The notes beneath the pieces are model-generated. The model saw nothing but the letters and a program-made list of their open reading frames with translations. It ran no database searches and had not been told where the DNA came from. Below are positions 12,246 to 24,800 of a stretch of DNA of 64,000 nucleotides, in pieces. The stretch is taken from contig OX419761.1 of assembly GCA_948567375.1 (NCBI GenBank), forward strand, positions 17,212,243 to 17,276,242. Direction: 5' to 3'. Both the position numbers and the translations under genes were made by a program. This DNA comes from Lunularia cruciata (Eukaryota; Streptophyta; Marchantiopsida; Lunulariales; Lunulariaceae). Position 1 is the first letter of the stretch. Each line of letters starts with the position of its first letter.

Positions 12246-13045
12246 ATGAAGGAAAAAAAAATTTCACTTTATGTTTGTCTCAAATGTCATCAAGTTTTCT
12301 TGCATGATATGTATAGGAGATAGTTTGGGAGAGTTTGTGAGAGATTTTGACGGTGAATCATGAGTGCAATTGAGAGAAGAAAAACAAGGAAGAGAGAGAA
12401 AAGACTCAAAGAAGAGGTATTTTAGAGATTTTTCAAAGGAGAAATTTTGAGGGTAAATTGAAAGGGTAGCAAAGAGATTAGAGATAAGGAAGAGAGTAAA
12501 GGAATGCCACTTTGGGAGTGCAATTTGGAGAAGAACTTTTGTAGATAAAATTGCAAGTACAAAGGAAAGAAGAGAGTCACCAAGAGGAAACAAGAGATGA
12601 AGGAAAGGGATGTTATGGAGAAAGAGGTTTTAGTACTATTTAAAAAGAGACATTTTGGAGTAAACCATGGTAGAGGTTCCAAAGTGAGTGATTCTTTATA
12701 TGAAAGAGTGACAAATGAGGAAACATAGAGAGTTACAACAAAGGGGATTGGCTTATTAATTATCATAGTATCTTTGAACACATGACTCAGATATGATGGT
12801 TATGTTATAAAAGTAAAAGAATATATTACATATGTATTAAGTGAGTACTTTTACAAAGTTATGTTAATTATACAAAAGAGTGGAAAGGACATGGAGGATG
12901 GAGAACATGCCACATGGAAGTTTCTCAAGCAACTCCAAAATGGTTTAAGATTTCTAAACCCAATATGCTATTGAATTATTCCAAGATAGGTTCCTATTGT
13001 GTTGATTATTGAATCAATTTGAAATCTTGAGAAGAATTGAGAACT
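12246..13045. other. No recognised feature
   Basis: Purine-rich on the plus strand (many GAGA/AAGA runs, 12.3-12.7 kb). The long minus-strand open frames here follow from the base skew and have no recognisable domain. Confidence 0.4.
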
Positions 13046-13576
13046 TGTCATAACATTTGTAGAGCCAAAATTAGTTTGCTCAAATGCTTGAGTGTTAGTC
13101 TTGGCAATCATAACTATACCAATTGTTGCTCAAAGATTACTTAGTGGCAATTAGATTTTATGTTAGGGCTATTGATCATATCATTTGAGCTATTTTTGCA
13201 TGGTCAAGTGGACCATCAGATGAGCTAGAGGTATTATTAGGGTTGGACTTCCAAGTTATTTTGGTCGTATACCTTGAAAAGTGCAGCTCCAAAGAGTTCA
13301 TTTATTGATGTTGAGCTTTTGAGCTCTTTGTTATGGTGGATAGAGGCCAACAAGTATCACTTGGAGTCTCTTAGATAGAGTGGGTGTAGCTTGATAATGT
13401 AATTAGAACCTATTGTTGGTAATATATTGAGTTGAATGTTGAGTTTCTGATCCAAATTGAGTTTATGATGAATTGATTATTATGGTACTTTAGAATTCAT
13501 GTATGACTTTCTATATGAGTTGTGCTTCTATAGTGTATGATGTTTTCAACAATGATATTGCATATATATATAAACA
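13046..13576 (+). repeat. Family D LTR (5' LTR of element D1)
   Basis: Begins TGTCATAACATTTGTAG and ends in CA. It consists of a 'B' part (about 13046-13465) and an 'A' part (GTACTTTAGAATTCATGTATG to TATATAAACA). The same B-A arrangement is at 35002-35512 (plus) and, reversed, inside the copies at 32974-34079 and 46642-49661. Termini were inferred from copy D2, where TGTCA...TGACA ends are flanked by a 4-bp target duplication. No clear primer-binding site follows directly; the nearest tRNA-Met-like match (TGGTATAGGAG) is about 46 bases downstream. Confidence 0.55.
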
Positions 13577-15810
13577 AAATTTATGTTTTTTCAATCCTTC
13601 TCGTTGTTCACAATTCCAAAATGGTATAGGAGATGTTTGCATGGCAATATCAAGACAAAGAAATAATAGGAAAATTGAGAGTAACACCACCCAAATGCAA
13701 GAAATCAATAGATTGTTGAGCAATAGAAGTAGTTGAAACTATGAAAAAACATTTGAGTCTTGAGTCCTTATACAATTTCCAATTCTAAGAGAGACATGGA
13801 GTATCAATCCTATTCCTTCTCCAATTGGTAGATTTTAGGAGCTTTTGAATATGGTTTTATTAGTATCTTCCACCACTCTCGTGAAGCTTGATGAGGACCA
13901 ATTCCAAATGATAGCTCACTATTATGCATAGATTATAGATTACTTGGAAGATTGTCATGATATTTGTAGTGCCAAAGCTAGTTTGCTCATATGTTGGAGT
14001 AGTAGTGTTGGCAATCATAGTTATTTTGGTAGTTGCTCATGGACTACTTGTTGGCGGCTAGATTTCATATTAGGCTTACTAATCACATGAGGAGACCCAT
14101 TGTTACTTGAAAAGTTTGCACCAACAGATGTGCTATCAATGGCACCATTAGGGATAGACCTAGGTCAAGCATAAGGGTATAATTTCAAAGTGTACCTCTA
14201 GAGAACTCACTACTTTGATGCTAATCCTTTGAGTTCTTAATTATGGTGGAAAAATACTAACAAGCATCACATAGAGTCTCTTAGTTAGAGTGGGTGTGGC
14301 TTGATTGTAATTAGTGCTTGATTATTGGTAAATTGTTGAGTGAAGGAACAAGTATGGATGTGATCTTAGTGTGATTAGAGTGGAAAAAAGAACTAATTAT
14401 ATCAAAGAAGTGAAAGTCAAATAGAAATTGGGTGCAAGAATTGAGAGCATTGATTGTATCTCCAAGCCTAGTTGATCATTGGTGCATTCAATTGTGGTCC
14501 TAGATTTCCTTGAGCGTGATTATGTACGGAAGCCTTGTTTGAGTTGATAGAGATTTGCTAGTGGGGCAGATGATGTGTGGAAGTACTGGCCAATTTTTTG
14601 AGAATTGAGTCAATTTGAAACAATGGATGTTTGATTTGGGTACAAGAGGTGAAATCAAGGTCAATTTGGTATGAACTAAGCATGAGTGCAAAATTGGAGG
14701 TGGATTTGAGAACCCATCTCCTCAGATTAGGAATATGGAGATCCTATCCTCTCAATTTGGCATGAGTTGATAATTAGCAAAGGATCTGGCAATTAGCCAA
14801 TTGTGGAGGAGGTGCATCAGATTTGAAAAGGTTGTCCAAATTTAGAGGTCAAGTTGGTAAAGGTTGTCTAGAGTTAGAGGTTGCTCAAATTGCCCTAACT
14901 AATGCTCAAGTGGATGAAGCTTGACCAGATTTGGAGAGGGTTCAAATTGGCAAGACAAAAGGCTTCATTTGGCTGCATTTCAAATTGGCAAGAAGAAAGA
15001 CCTCATTTGGATGAATTTTGGCATTCAGAGGCTTTGAGGGATTCTTCAAAGGCATAAAAGTGCCAACTTGTCAACATGAGGCTGGCTAGTTTAGATGAGC
15101 TTTTGATCATTATTTGGCAAAATCTATCCATCCTTCTAGATTGTGTGCGGTAGGGTTTAAACCTTAGATCTTTGGTTCCTAGATTGGTGCTTTAGCCAAT
15201 TTGTCAATCCTCACTTGTGTCTTGGTGAATGATTGACTGATATATGTACACATGTAGATTTGGCTAGGAGAGGCAATTTGATCCCATCCTTGGTGATCCT
15301 AGTAGCTTAGAAGTAAATAAACACTTCTTTTATCAAATGCCAAATGGTTACAAAGTTAGTCCGGTGTTCATTTATGAGACAAAGGGTTTTTGTTTTTATA
15401 CTTCTTGTGATTAGATCCCTTCCATTCTCTACTTCTTTTTTGTTCATCAAGTTTGTGTGAGTTGCCCTTACCTTAGAGTGTTGGTGCTTTAGTGTGCTCT
15501 TGATAGTGGAGCTAGAGTGTTGACAAATCAAACTGCCTATGTTTCTCTTTGGTGAGGCAAGAAGTGATGAGTTGTAGACCTTGAGAGTGCATGTTGTGAT
15601 GGCAAGTTATAGGTTGTCCTTTCTCCTAGTATAGTTGTCACAATTAGAGCTACATTAGTGAATAATGTTTAGTTGGTGGTGGCACTTGGTGGGATACTTA
15701 TGGTGGTTATGATTGCAGTTTGAGTTACAATATCACAATGGAGTTCTTTGGGGATTCTTGAGGATATATCAATATAGTATGCAATGGGTTTATACAAAGT
15801 GACACTTTGT
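13577..15810 (+). repeat. D1 leader with a second family D repeat unit (B-C)
   Basis: From 13953 (TGTCATGATATTTGTAG) a second B unit is followed by a roughly 0.7-kb 'C' stretch to about 15.1 kb. The same B-C order is found at 58395-59629 (plus) and at about 49661-48860 (minus). It is therefore a real, repeated module, either a longer LTR variant or the untranslated leader of family D. No protein is recognised until about 15.8 kb. The 390 bp between 13577 and 13952 is unassigned. Confidence 0.5.
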
Positions 15811-16397
15811 ATCTTGCTTTTATCTTAGGTCCCATTGACGGAGGAGATTGACTAAGATTTGGAGTTTGATATAGGAGTTGAGAGTGCACGTGGGGTGTGT
15901 GCACCGTTGTCGTGCGATATGGACAAGATTTATGGGGTCTCCAAAGGTCCTAAGTGCTACTCTAGTATAATGGGTACTATTGAGTTGGATGACTTCATCC
16001 AAAATTTTGGTAATTGATGTGATCTACAATAGATGCAGAACTTGACTTTGTTCATACCCAACATGGCATAAAAGAGGTTTTTCTAGCAGTTAGAGGGTTT
16101 GCCAATGGTTGACCATCAAGAGTTCAAGAGAGCTCACTTGGATGAGATCAAGCTATAGAGATAGTATTGGTCTCCAAACTATATCTCCATCACTTCATGC
16201 TTGGTTGCTAGGGGTAGATCGGCAATACTTACAAGTTCTAGCTCTAGTAGCATTGGTGTATCTAGTGGAGGTGCACTAATTGGAGATAGTATTATTACAA
16301 GTGGGAGTACTACTACAAGAGGTGGTGTAGTACCAAGGTTTAACTCCATGGTGGATTTCTTCCAACACTTGAGGTAGAACTACCAAGGAGTACGGAT

Positions 16398-17092
16398 TGT
16401 AACATTTATTTATGCATGCATGTGCTAAACTATTGTAAACTAAATATCACAATATTGCTATTGTGATATTTAGTTTGGTATTATAAGTACTTGAGATATA
16501 TTATTTATATAGAGATAAAGGATAGTTCTAGATTAGTCATGATTAGCTAAATTTATTCATAGCTAAAATAGAGGGAGCCCTACTTTAGAGGAAGTGGAAA
16601 AGATGAGCACCACTATTTTGAATTCTAGTGTGTTGACTTAGTATTATTCCTAGGTGTTTGGCTTTGAGGAAAGAATTGAGAACTCTTGGGGCCACAAGCC
16701 TTTTTGTTTTGGATTCTTCTCTAGTCCAAGGATAGCCCATGTGAAGGAATCCTTGACTTAGTAGTTGATTCAAGATAAGACCACATGCTTAGGAGAATAT
16801 TCTCTAAGCTTTTTGACTTTTAGCTTAGTAACTTGAGTTACTCCAGTAATTAGTAACTTTGATGCATAACTATTTCACAAGTATATAGAAACTAAGGGTG
16901 AGGAGGTACTCATCATCCTTTCATTTACAATTATCTCTCTCTAATTGAGTTCTCTAGTGAGCAATTTCTTGAGTCTTGCAGTGTTAGCCTTGGAGGAGTA
17001 TGATGGAGTTGGGGTTCTTTGCATTCTTACTCCATGGTGCACTACCATATAGCCATTAGAGGTTCATCCTAAGTGAGAGACAGGCCGGCTCA
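16398..17092 (+). repeat. LTR-like repeat E1 (probable solo LTR inside D1 gag)
   Basis: About 695 bp, starting TGTAACATTT and ending near GGCCGGCTCATA, highly similar to E2 at 18499-19184. Shared landmarks include TTATTTATATAGAGATAAA and the end GTGAGAGACAGGCC. E1 carries an 18-bp-arm hairpin (16437-16476) that E2 lacks. The flanking DNA is D1 gag on both sides, with no primer-binding site or polypurine tract, so I read E1 as a solo LTR. A clean target duplication was not found. Confidence 0.65.
16437..16476. repeat. Perfect 18-bp-arm hairpin within E1
   Basis: The arm AAACTAAATATCACAATA, a TTGC loop and an exact reverse-complement arm. The corresponding place in E2 has no such structure, so it arose or inserted after the copies diverged, or was lost from E2. 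Confidence 0.9.
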
Positions 17093-18498
17093 TAGGACTA
17101 AGAAGCTAAGGAGCTTGCAAGAGTTCTAACAAAAGGCTAGAGAGAGCCTACACAAGGCATATGCTTGCATGAGATGGCTAATCAATTTCACTCAAGGAGT
17201 TCTTGAGGCCCAAGTAGTCCAGTTTTGGTATGGGATCTTGGAAAAGGAGTTGCAACATAGAGTACATGATGCTATGTTGTTATAGACTACCTCACCTACT
17301 TTGGCACTAGTCTTTAGTTTGGCTGAGCATATGGAGCTCAATATGGTAGAGGAGAGAGTGGTGAAATTTGGATTTGGTAAGGAGACCTCATCTACAATTG
17401 TTACTTATTCTAAAGTGCAATAGAGTGCACCACACTATGTTGGCTTCCCAAGGCAGAGTAGACAACCCACATTTATGTAGCAAGTGGAAAGCCTAGTGCA
17501 GCTAGATCCTTACCTTCATTTTTGGGTCAACAACAACCAATAAGTAGTGGTGTTGCTCGTTGGACTTACGGTGGATCTCATCACAAGAGAGAATGCACTC
17601 AAGGTAGTGGAAATGATACCTTTTGTGCATCATAACCAACATAAAGACAATGTGACCATTGCCATAGATTTGGTCACACTAGAGACAAATGCTTTGACCT
17701 TCAATCGGAATTACGGAGTGGTTGGGTTGCTGTGGTAGGTGGTAAAGGAGCTCCAAATCATGGAAGACAAGGTGGTAGAGGAACCACACATGGTAGGGAT
17801 GAAATACTTACCCTTGCTTATGATACAACCATTGCTACTTAAATTGAGTAGTTGGAGTAGAGACTAGCTATCATGGCCATAACTTAGAGTAGATTAGATT
17901 TGGGTGCTAAGGCTTCCACTTCTTATGTTGGTGATAGAGACATCTTGGACTTTACCACACATGTAGATGCATATTTTGCAATGAATAGGAGTGTAAAACA
18001 TACTCTAGAGCCTAGAGAAGCATAAGTAGAGTTGGACCTACAAAGAAGAGAGATTGATAGACAAGTTAGACTTCCCTCGTCTTTCACATTCTTTGAGACA
18101 CTAAAGATGACATCCAAGGCTTCTAGATGTCATAGTGCAAGTGTGGTAGGTGGTGATGGAATGCATGATAGACTAGATGCTAGTTAACCAACTATTGCTA
18201 CACAAATTACTTCTAGCATGATGTTAGTGACAACTCAGTTGATTATGCACTCCCTTTTTTTTTCAGCCAATGACATGTTTACTTGGAAGTTGACCTAACT
18301 CTATTGTTTTGGTTGGCTACCACACTTTGTAAGAGTAAGGATGATGTGGTTCCTACTTCTAGAGTAGAGGTGGTTGATAATGGAGCTAACTTGGTTGAGG
18401 AGTATGGGATCCACTCAGCGACCAATGGTTTATTAAAAACATCAATAGTTAGGTTAGAGGAGTTACCAACTAGACTTACCTTTGAGCATGCATGGTTT

Positions 18499-19184
18499 TG
18501 TAACACCCATTTGTGCATGTGTGTAGTATTATGATATGTAGCTTAGTATTATAAATACTTGAGAGATATTATTTATATAGAGATAAAAGATGGTTCTACA
18601 TTGGTCATGATTAGCTAAAGTTAGTCATAGCTAAGATAGAGAGGACCTTACTTTAGAGGAAGTGGAAAAGATGAACACCACTATTTTGGATTCTAGTGTG
18701 TTGACTTGGTATTATTCCTAGGTGTTTGGCTTTGAGGAAAGAGTTGAGAACTCTTGGGCCCACAAGCCTTTTTGTTTTGAATTCTTCTCTAATCCAAGGA
18801 TGGTCCATGTGAAGGAATCGTTGACTTAGTAGTTGGGTCAAGATAAGACCACATGCTTAGTGGAATATGCCTATTTGGATGGATATTCCTTATATTTTTT
18901 GACTTTACTTGACTTTTAGCCTAGTTACTTGAGTTACTATGGTAAATAGTAACTTGGTACATAATTATTTCACAAGTATATAAACTAGGGGTGAGAAGGT
19001 ACTCATCATCCTTTCATTTGCAACTATCTCTCTCATTGAGTTCTCTAGTGAGCAATGTCTTGAGTCTTGGAGTGTTAGCCTTGGAGGTGTATGATGGAGT
19101 TGGGGTTCCTTGCATTCTTAGTCCATGGTGAGCTACCGCAATAGCCATCAGAGGTTCATCTTGAGTGAGAGACAGGCCATCTCA
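18499..19184 (+). repeat. LTR-like repeat E2 (probable solo LTR inside D1)
   Basis: Second copy of the E repeat: TGTAACACCC start and ...GGCCATCTCACA end. It interrupts the D1 polyprotein between LTFEHAW and a continuation starting with HAYL. The hexamer ATGCAT occurs on both sides (18488-18493 and 19187-19192), which may be a remnant of target duplication. Confidence 0.65.
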
Positions 19185-21263
19185 CAATGCATATTTATAG
19201 TTGTCCTATTGGATAACATGAGATGGATTTTCTATTTGGTGGGACCTTTAAGGAAGGTCCATAGACCACAAAGTCTCTTATTAGACTCTTGTGTGTAGCC
19301 CTTTATGTTGGGGAAGGCTATAGTTATTGATCTTGAGCTATGGAAGACTGATGTAGAGAGATATCCATTTAAATGTAGATATCTCTAGGGGGTGGTTCTA
19401 CACAATATATCACATGTAGAGAGTCATTGTCCAAATTCAGCTTGGATATTCAATTGATAGCTATGTGGTGAGAGCTCAAGCTATTGATAATAGTAATAGA
19501 GTCATATGATGTGCTAGTTGGTGGAGTAATGTTATACTCCATGGGTTCCATATTGACTATTAGGAGGAGATAGCCTCTTATAGACCAAGTTGGTAGTCAA
19601 GTGAGGGATGGGTATGTTACCTACTAGTATGCTTTAGTATTGGCAGTCTTGGCTTACTATAGTCAAGGACCATGGCATCAATTTCAACTTTCATTGGTTC
19701 TATTATTTGGCTTGGTGAATTATTGGAAGAGAATGCACATGTGGAGGATACTCCAATACCAAAGGAGATCACTTGGATTTGGAGTACAAGTGAGAATGTT
19801 CCATCTACCTTGGTTGTTCCATTATGGAGTTTTGAGGAAGCATTGCAGTAGCATGTGGATCAATTGGTGCAATAGGCTTGGAGTAGAGCCTTTGTACCAC
19901 TAGGAGACAAGTGCAAGGATGAGCTTCCAAATTCTATTACCTTATCACCTTTGGATACCACACTCATTGCTTGGCAATCTCTATTAGATGGAGTATGTTT
20001 ATTGGAGTTGTATGGTGAGATTAGCATTGGACTAGATACGGTACTATAGATAGGGATACAAGTACAAATGTACTTGTATGTGGAGCAAGATAAGATTGTT
20101 GGGCAAATCTCTCTACATCATGTGGTACAATTGACCTCTTGGTATCTTGAGTTATTATTGATGTTACTAATTAGGGGTTATTGGAAGACCCTACCAGTAG
20201 AAATTTCCTTATTGGGAGTGAAGTATTTGGAGAGATAAGGTCCAATTTATTTGATGATTTTTGGATGGCCATGTGAGGGACATTTCCATGTTGACCAAGG
20301 TCAAGGTCTATATAATCCCTATTTTGGTTAGTTTATTAGTTTTTTTTAGTTTCTCGACCTACATTTCAAAGAATATCCCTTTGATGGGTGATTTTTGTAC
20401 ATGGATGGCGACGACTACACATCAAGTGTATTCTTGGATGGGACTTGTTGTGTTGTTGAATGGAGCCAAAGTGGGATCACAAGCTCATCATCTTTGTTTT
20501 TGGTGGACAAACCTCTAATCTAAAGAGGTTCTACAATGTGCTTATGATTGGATTCAATGACTAGACCACCTTACTATTGATAATATTTTGAATGTTGGGC
20601 ACCAATTATAGACGGTGGTAGTGGCTAATAGGTCACCTATCACAATGATGAACCTTGTTGGATAGCCTAGAGTCGGTTTGCCCACACTTATGAATTTCCC
20701 AAGCTCCCATGCTTTTCAAAAGTGAGGTCTTGGACTTATTTGGGACTCACAATAACAATAGTTAGTGGAGCCCAATGTCAATAAGAAGGAGTGTACAATG
20801 GGTTTTCATACCAATAATATTGGTATGAAAACAAGTATTAGGCCAAGTGTTGGGTTAGGCATTAGGTCAAGCGTTAGGTGTTAGGTCAAGTTGTGGACCT
20901 AAATTTTTTGACTTGGATTGTGAGACTTGGCTTAGCAAAGTAGTGTTAGATGCGCTGGATAGGCATCACCACTTGGACACTTGTGAAATCTATACCTATC
21001 AAGACAATTCAAGCACATGTTGGGGCAATGGACCAAGTGGGCAAGGTATTCTTAGAACACAACTAGTGGCTACTAGTGATAGTGGTGAGAGTAATCTACT
21101 TGGAGTCCATCCAAGTGAACATGGTCTAATTGGGTTACATCCTTGGTCTACCCAGTATGTAGTTAGAAGACATCTAGAGCTTGCAGCCAAAGTAGAGAGA
21201 GTAGTTTTCTGCACTAAGATTAGGGACTCTAGTAGTTGGGAGCATGATAGTATTTCTCCCAAG
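19185..21263 (+). pseudogene. C5-cytosine DNA methyltransferase domain inside gypsy element D1
   Basis: Between the gag part and the RNase H part of D1 lies a decayed DNMT with its motifs in the normal order. Motif I is LLELYGEISIGLDTVL (about 20002-20049) and motif II YLYVEQD (about 20068-20090). Motif IV is GPIYLMIFGWPCEGHF, with the catalytic Cys codon TGT at 20272-20274. Motif VI is YISKNIPLMGD, where ENV of active enzymes has become KNI (AAG at 20369-20371). Motif VIII is AKVGSQAHHLCFWWTNL (to 20516), then MGFHTNNIG (about 20800-20826) and VLGQ (about 20840-20880). Motifs I and IV share one frame; VI and VIII are in another, and stops lie between, so the copy is dead. After motif X the frame leads into a stretch that normally precedes reverse transcriptase (LELAAKVERVVFCTKIRDSS), which LTR B1 then cuts. 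DNMT capture by retrotransposons is known from dinoflagellates and charophyte algae; methylating the element's own DNA is the suggested role. Confidence 0.8.
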
Positions 21264-21861
21264 TGTAATGTTCCAAGGATAAGAGAACTCCAAAGAGAAA
21301 CACAAGAGAAGAATCAAAAGGCTTCAGCCTTCAATACTCCAATGCCTCAAAGGAGCACCTTGCCTTTATTATATAGCAAAGAAGATCCCCTCAAAGGGAG
21401 CTCCACATTTGGATCAAATATATGGATTGGTGACATGTTAGCAAGCTCTACCTTTAGATTAGTTTCATGGATGGGTAATATGTCAATCCTTATCCTATAT
21501 AGTTGGTCAAACAAGTTTGATTGGAACTAATATTTAGGGAATCCTTTTATATGAAGCTCAAAATATCATGGGTGAGGTACCATTGCAAAGCTCTTGATGA
21601 AACGCACATGGGGAGGAGTAGGCAACATCTTTTATTCCAAAGGGGAGAATCCTTCAATTTTTGAGGTCTAACTCATCCGTTTGGACCTCCAAAGTTGGGT
21701 CTTAAGTTTTCAAGGTGTTTTTGACCTCTACTCTATTAGAGGAAGTACTCTTTTGGTGACAACTCTATTGATCTACTTAGACCTTCATATATAACATCCT
21801 TCCAAATATTACCAAGCTAATTTTCACCTTTAGATTAGTATGTCTAGCTAATAGTATTACA
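21264..21861 (-). repeat. 3' LTR of gypsy element B1
   Basis: Begins TGTAATGTTC and ends GTATTACA (plus strand), the reverse of the B-family LTR, 598 bp. A TATA-like TATATAATAAAG is present on the minus strand (near 21370). On the minus strand it is preceded by a polypurine tract AAAAGGGAGAAGG (21863-21877). It is inserted into element D1 just after the methyltransferase region. Confidence 0.8.
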
Positions 21862-21879
21862 AACCTTCTCCCTTTTAAG

Positions 21880-24800
21880 ATGCAATGTACTTATTGCAAT
21901 GTTGTTGCTCAAAAGATTGCACTAACATTGGTGCATGGGTCAAGTTAGCTATTTGCTCTCATGTTGCCTCATACAATGGGTACCCTTTCCAATGTAAGAG
22001 ATATTCCCTATGTGGATAGCAAGTACCACAGATGCATTTTTGGAGAATGCAATTGACTTCATATTCCTCCATGCCATCAATGAGTGTTGTACAAGGTCTT
22101 ACTTCTTGTATGGAAGGAAAGTGTGGCGGTCAGAGTGCATATTTTTGTAGTAAGGAAACATGGAACACTAGATGGATCTTCATGTGTGGTAGTAGCTCAA
22201 GGCAATAGGCCATTGTGCCAATTCAATGGAAGATGGGAAAAGGTCCAATGAAACAAGGTATGAGCTTACAAGGACCAACTAATATGAGGTTGGTTGTGGA
22301 CAACCAAACTTGATTGCAAACATTGAACTCCATGTACTTGGAATGTGCATCTATATATTGTTTTTGTCAATTTTGGGTGATTTGCAACTTGTGCTTGGTG
22401 TTCTCTACACCTTGTTGGATTCTAGAAACAAAGTGTTTAAAAAATCAACCTTTATAGCCATTGGGTGGATCTTTATCAAGATTGAAGGTGTCAAAGGTGC
22501 TCTCTATACATGAGGAAGGATGGTGTGATATGTATAGATGCATTCATTGAATTGTTGTAGGTAAATTCCAACAGTTGAAGTAAGGTGTCCCACCTTTCTT
22601 GCTCCTCTAAGGTGAAGCCTCGGAGCATGTCCTCAATAGTGTGATCAACCCACTTTGTTTGTCCCTTGGTTATGGATGGTATGCCATAGACATGGCTAGT
22701 TTGGGTTTGAAGATGCCAAAGAATGTTCTCCAAAAGAAACTAGTGAATTGAGTATCTTGTTCAATGATGAGCATTCAAGACAAGCTATGGCGAGAAAAGA
22801 CTATAGCTAAGTACAATTTAGCTAATTGTGAAATAGTCACATCATTGGTCATAGGACACACATGAATGATTTTGCTAAGTCAGTTTACAAAGATTACAAT
22901 GGAGTCAAACCTTGAGGTGATCTTGGGTAATTCACAAACTAGATCCATGTTGACCTATTCCCAACATTGTGTAGGAGTAGGGAGGGGTTGAAAGAGTATT
23001 GTGTGAGCCTAATTACAGGCTTTATTTTGTTGATAGAGTAGGCAACTTTGAACATACTCCATCACATCATTGCTCATCTTGGGCCAATAGTAATGGTATT
23101 CAATTGCATCTAAGGTCTTGTCCACTCCATACATGAGGTTTTTCTAGGATGGTGTTTCTTAGGTCTAGGGCATCCGGGATCCATAACTTACCATCATAAA
23201 AAGTGATCCTTGAGTACTAGTTATGCCTTTTGATGATTGAGCTCCTACAATCTATGGGTCAGTCTTTGTAGTAGTAAGAATCCTAGGCCAAAATTTTAAG
23301 TTCATCTTGACCTCTACCACTAGATTTTTCTCCATAAACATTCAAGTGAATGCTTTTGCAAGTTGCTTCTTATTTTCAACATATATGATCTCATGTTGAA
23401 CTATCATCTCCACTCTGCCCACCAAATCTGCTTATGAGATAGATCTTTTTGTGTCTTGAGGTAGACTAGAGGTTTGTGGTCTATCTCCACTACAAATGCG
23501 TTCTTGCCAAGATAGTACTTCCAATGTTTGGTTACAAGAACAATGTCCAAATCTTCTCATTTGGTGGTATGATAGTTGTGCTCTATTAGTAATAACTTTC
23601 AAGAGAAATATGCAATTGGGTGTCATCCATCATTCCATTCTTGTTGTAAGACTTCTTCTATTGCAATGTTTAATGCATCTATGGCCAGCTTGATTGGACA
23701 TTTTGGGTTATACCATTTCAAGATTAGTGCATGTAATAATGCATCTTTCAATACTTGAAAGAAAAATTCTTGTATTGTTCTTCACACTCACTTCTTCCAC
23801 TTGCCAAGTAGTGCCATTAGAGGTTGTGTAACCTTGGAGAAGTCCTTGAAAAATCAATGATAGAACCCCATCAATGCCAAGAAACTCTTGAGTTGAGTTT
23901 GATCTTTTGGAGCATCTCATTTCTAAATGACCTTTATCTTTATCTGTTAACACTTAGATACCTTTTTCACTTACTCTATGCCCCAAGTAGTTTACTTTAG
24001 ACTTGCCAAACTCACACTTTGAGATTTTGGTATACAACTAATTCTATCATAAAATCTGGAGGACTTCTCATAGATGTTGCTTGTGCTCTATCATCATCTT
24101 ATTGTAAACTAAGATGTCATCAAAGAAAATGGAAACAAATTTATCCAAGTATGGATGAAATATGTCTTTCATCAAACTCATGAAAGTGGTTTGTGTGTTG
24201 GTGAGGCCAAATGGCATCATTAGTACTCAAAGTGACCATACCTTGTTCAAAATTCAGTTTTGTATATGTCTTCTTTCACAATCCTAATTTGGTTAGAACC
24301 GCTCTATAGATCAAGTTTGATGAAGTGTTTTGCCTCATTGAGTTGATCAAACATGTCATCCATGCAAGATACTGGGTATTTTTTCTTCATCGTTTGTTGA
24401 GTTAGGCCTTAGTAGTCAACGTACATACACACTATATTGTCCTTCTTCTTCAAAAATAAGATAGGAACTCCATATGATGATATATTGGGTTGGATAAACT
24501 CTTTTTTTAGCATGTCCTTAATTTGAATTTTACACTCTTCTAACTCATGAGATGATAGTCAATATGGGGTCTTACAAGGAGACATCTTCACAAAAAGTAT
24601 CTTGATTTTATCATCTATTCTCCTTTTTGGTAGTAATCCTAAGGGTAAATCATCTGAAAAGACATCTTAAAACCAATTGACCACACCTTTCAAATTCTCA
24701 AGAATTTATCCATAAAGTTGTGCACTCTAGACTTCTCTTATTAGATCCATGAAACATCTATTTGTCTTATCAATAGTTGTTGTTCTTATGATATAGACAG

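Larger units (their letters stand above)
15810..18498 (+). pseudogene. gag region of Ty3/gypsy element D1, interrupted by LTR E1
   Basis: Degraded gag of the large D1 element, split by the E1 repeat at 16398-17092. The N-terminal part ends near 16.38 kb (MVDFFQHLR). After E1 it continues with MRWLINFTQGVLEAQVVQFW and a leucine-rich capsid-like stretch. A CCHC zinc knuckle, CDHCHRFGHTRDKC, is intact at 17651-17692, followed by a Gly/Arg-rich segment and LAYDTTIAT. Frames shift several times and stops are frequent, so no full protein is made. In life gag would form the virus-like particle and its knuckle would bind the element RNA. The frame is cut again by E2 at 18499, immediately after LTFEHAW. 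Confidence 0.65.

Noticed and set aside
12264..12781. Minus-strand open frames of 109 and 119 codons
   Set aside because: They are caused by strong purine skew (GAGA/AAGA on the plus strand); the predicted proteins are Ser/Phe/Leu-rich with no domain.
17092..18499. E1 and E2 as the two LTRs of one short element with gag between
   Set aside because: No primer-binding site after E1 and no polypurine tract before E2. The gag frame continues from before E1 to after E2, so two separate insertions fit better.
18279..18534. Separate small genes in 18.28-18.53 kb on both strands
   Set aside because: They lie in the decayed D1 polyprotein and run into the E2 LTR; no independent evidence.
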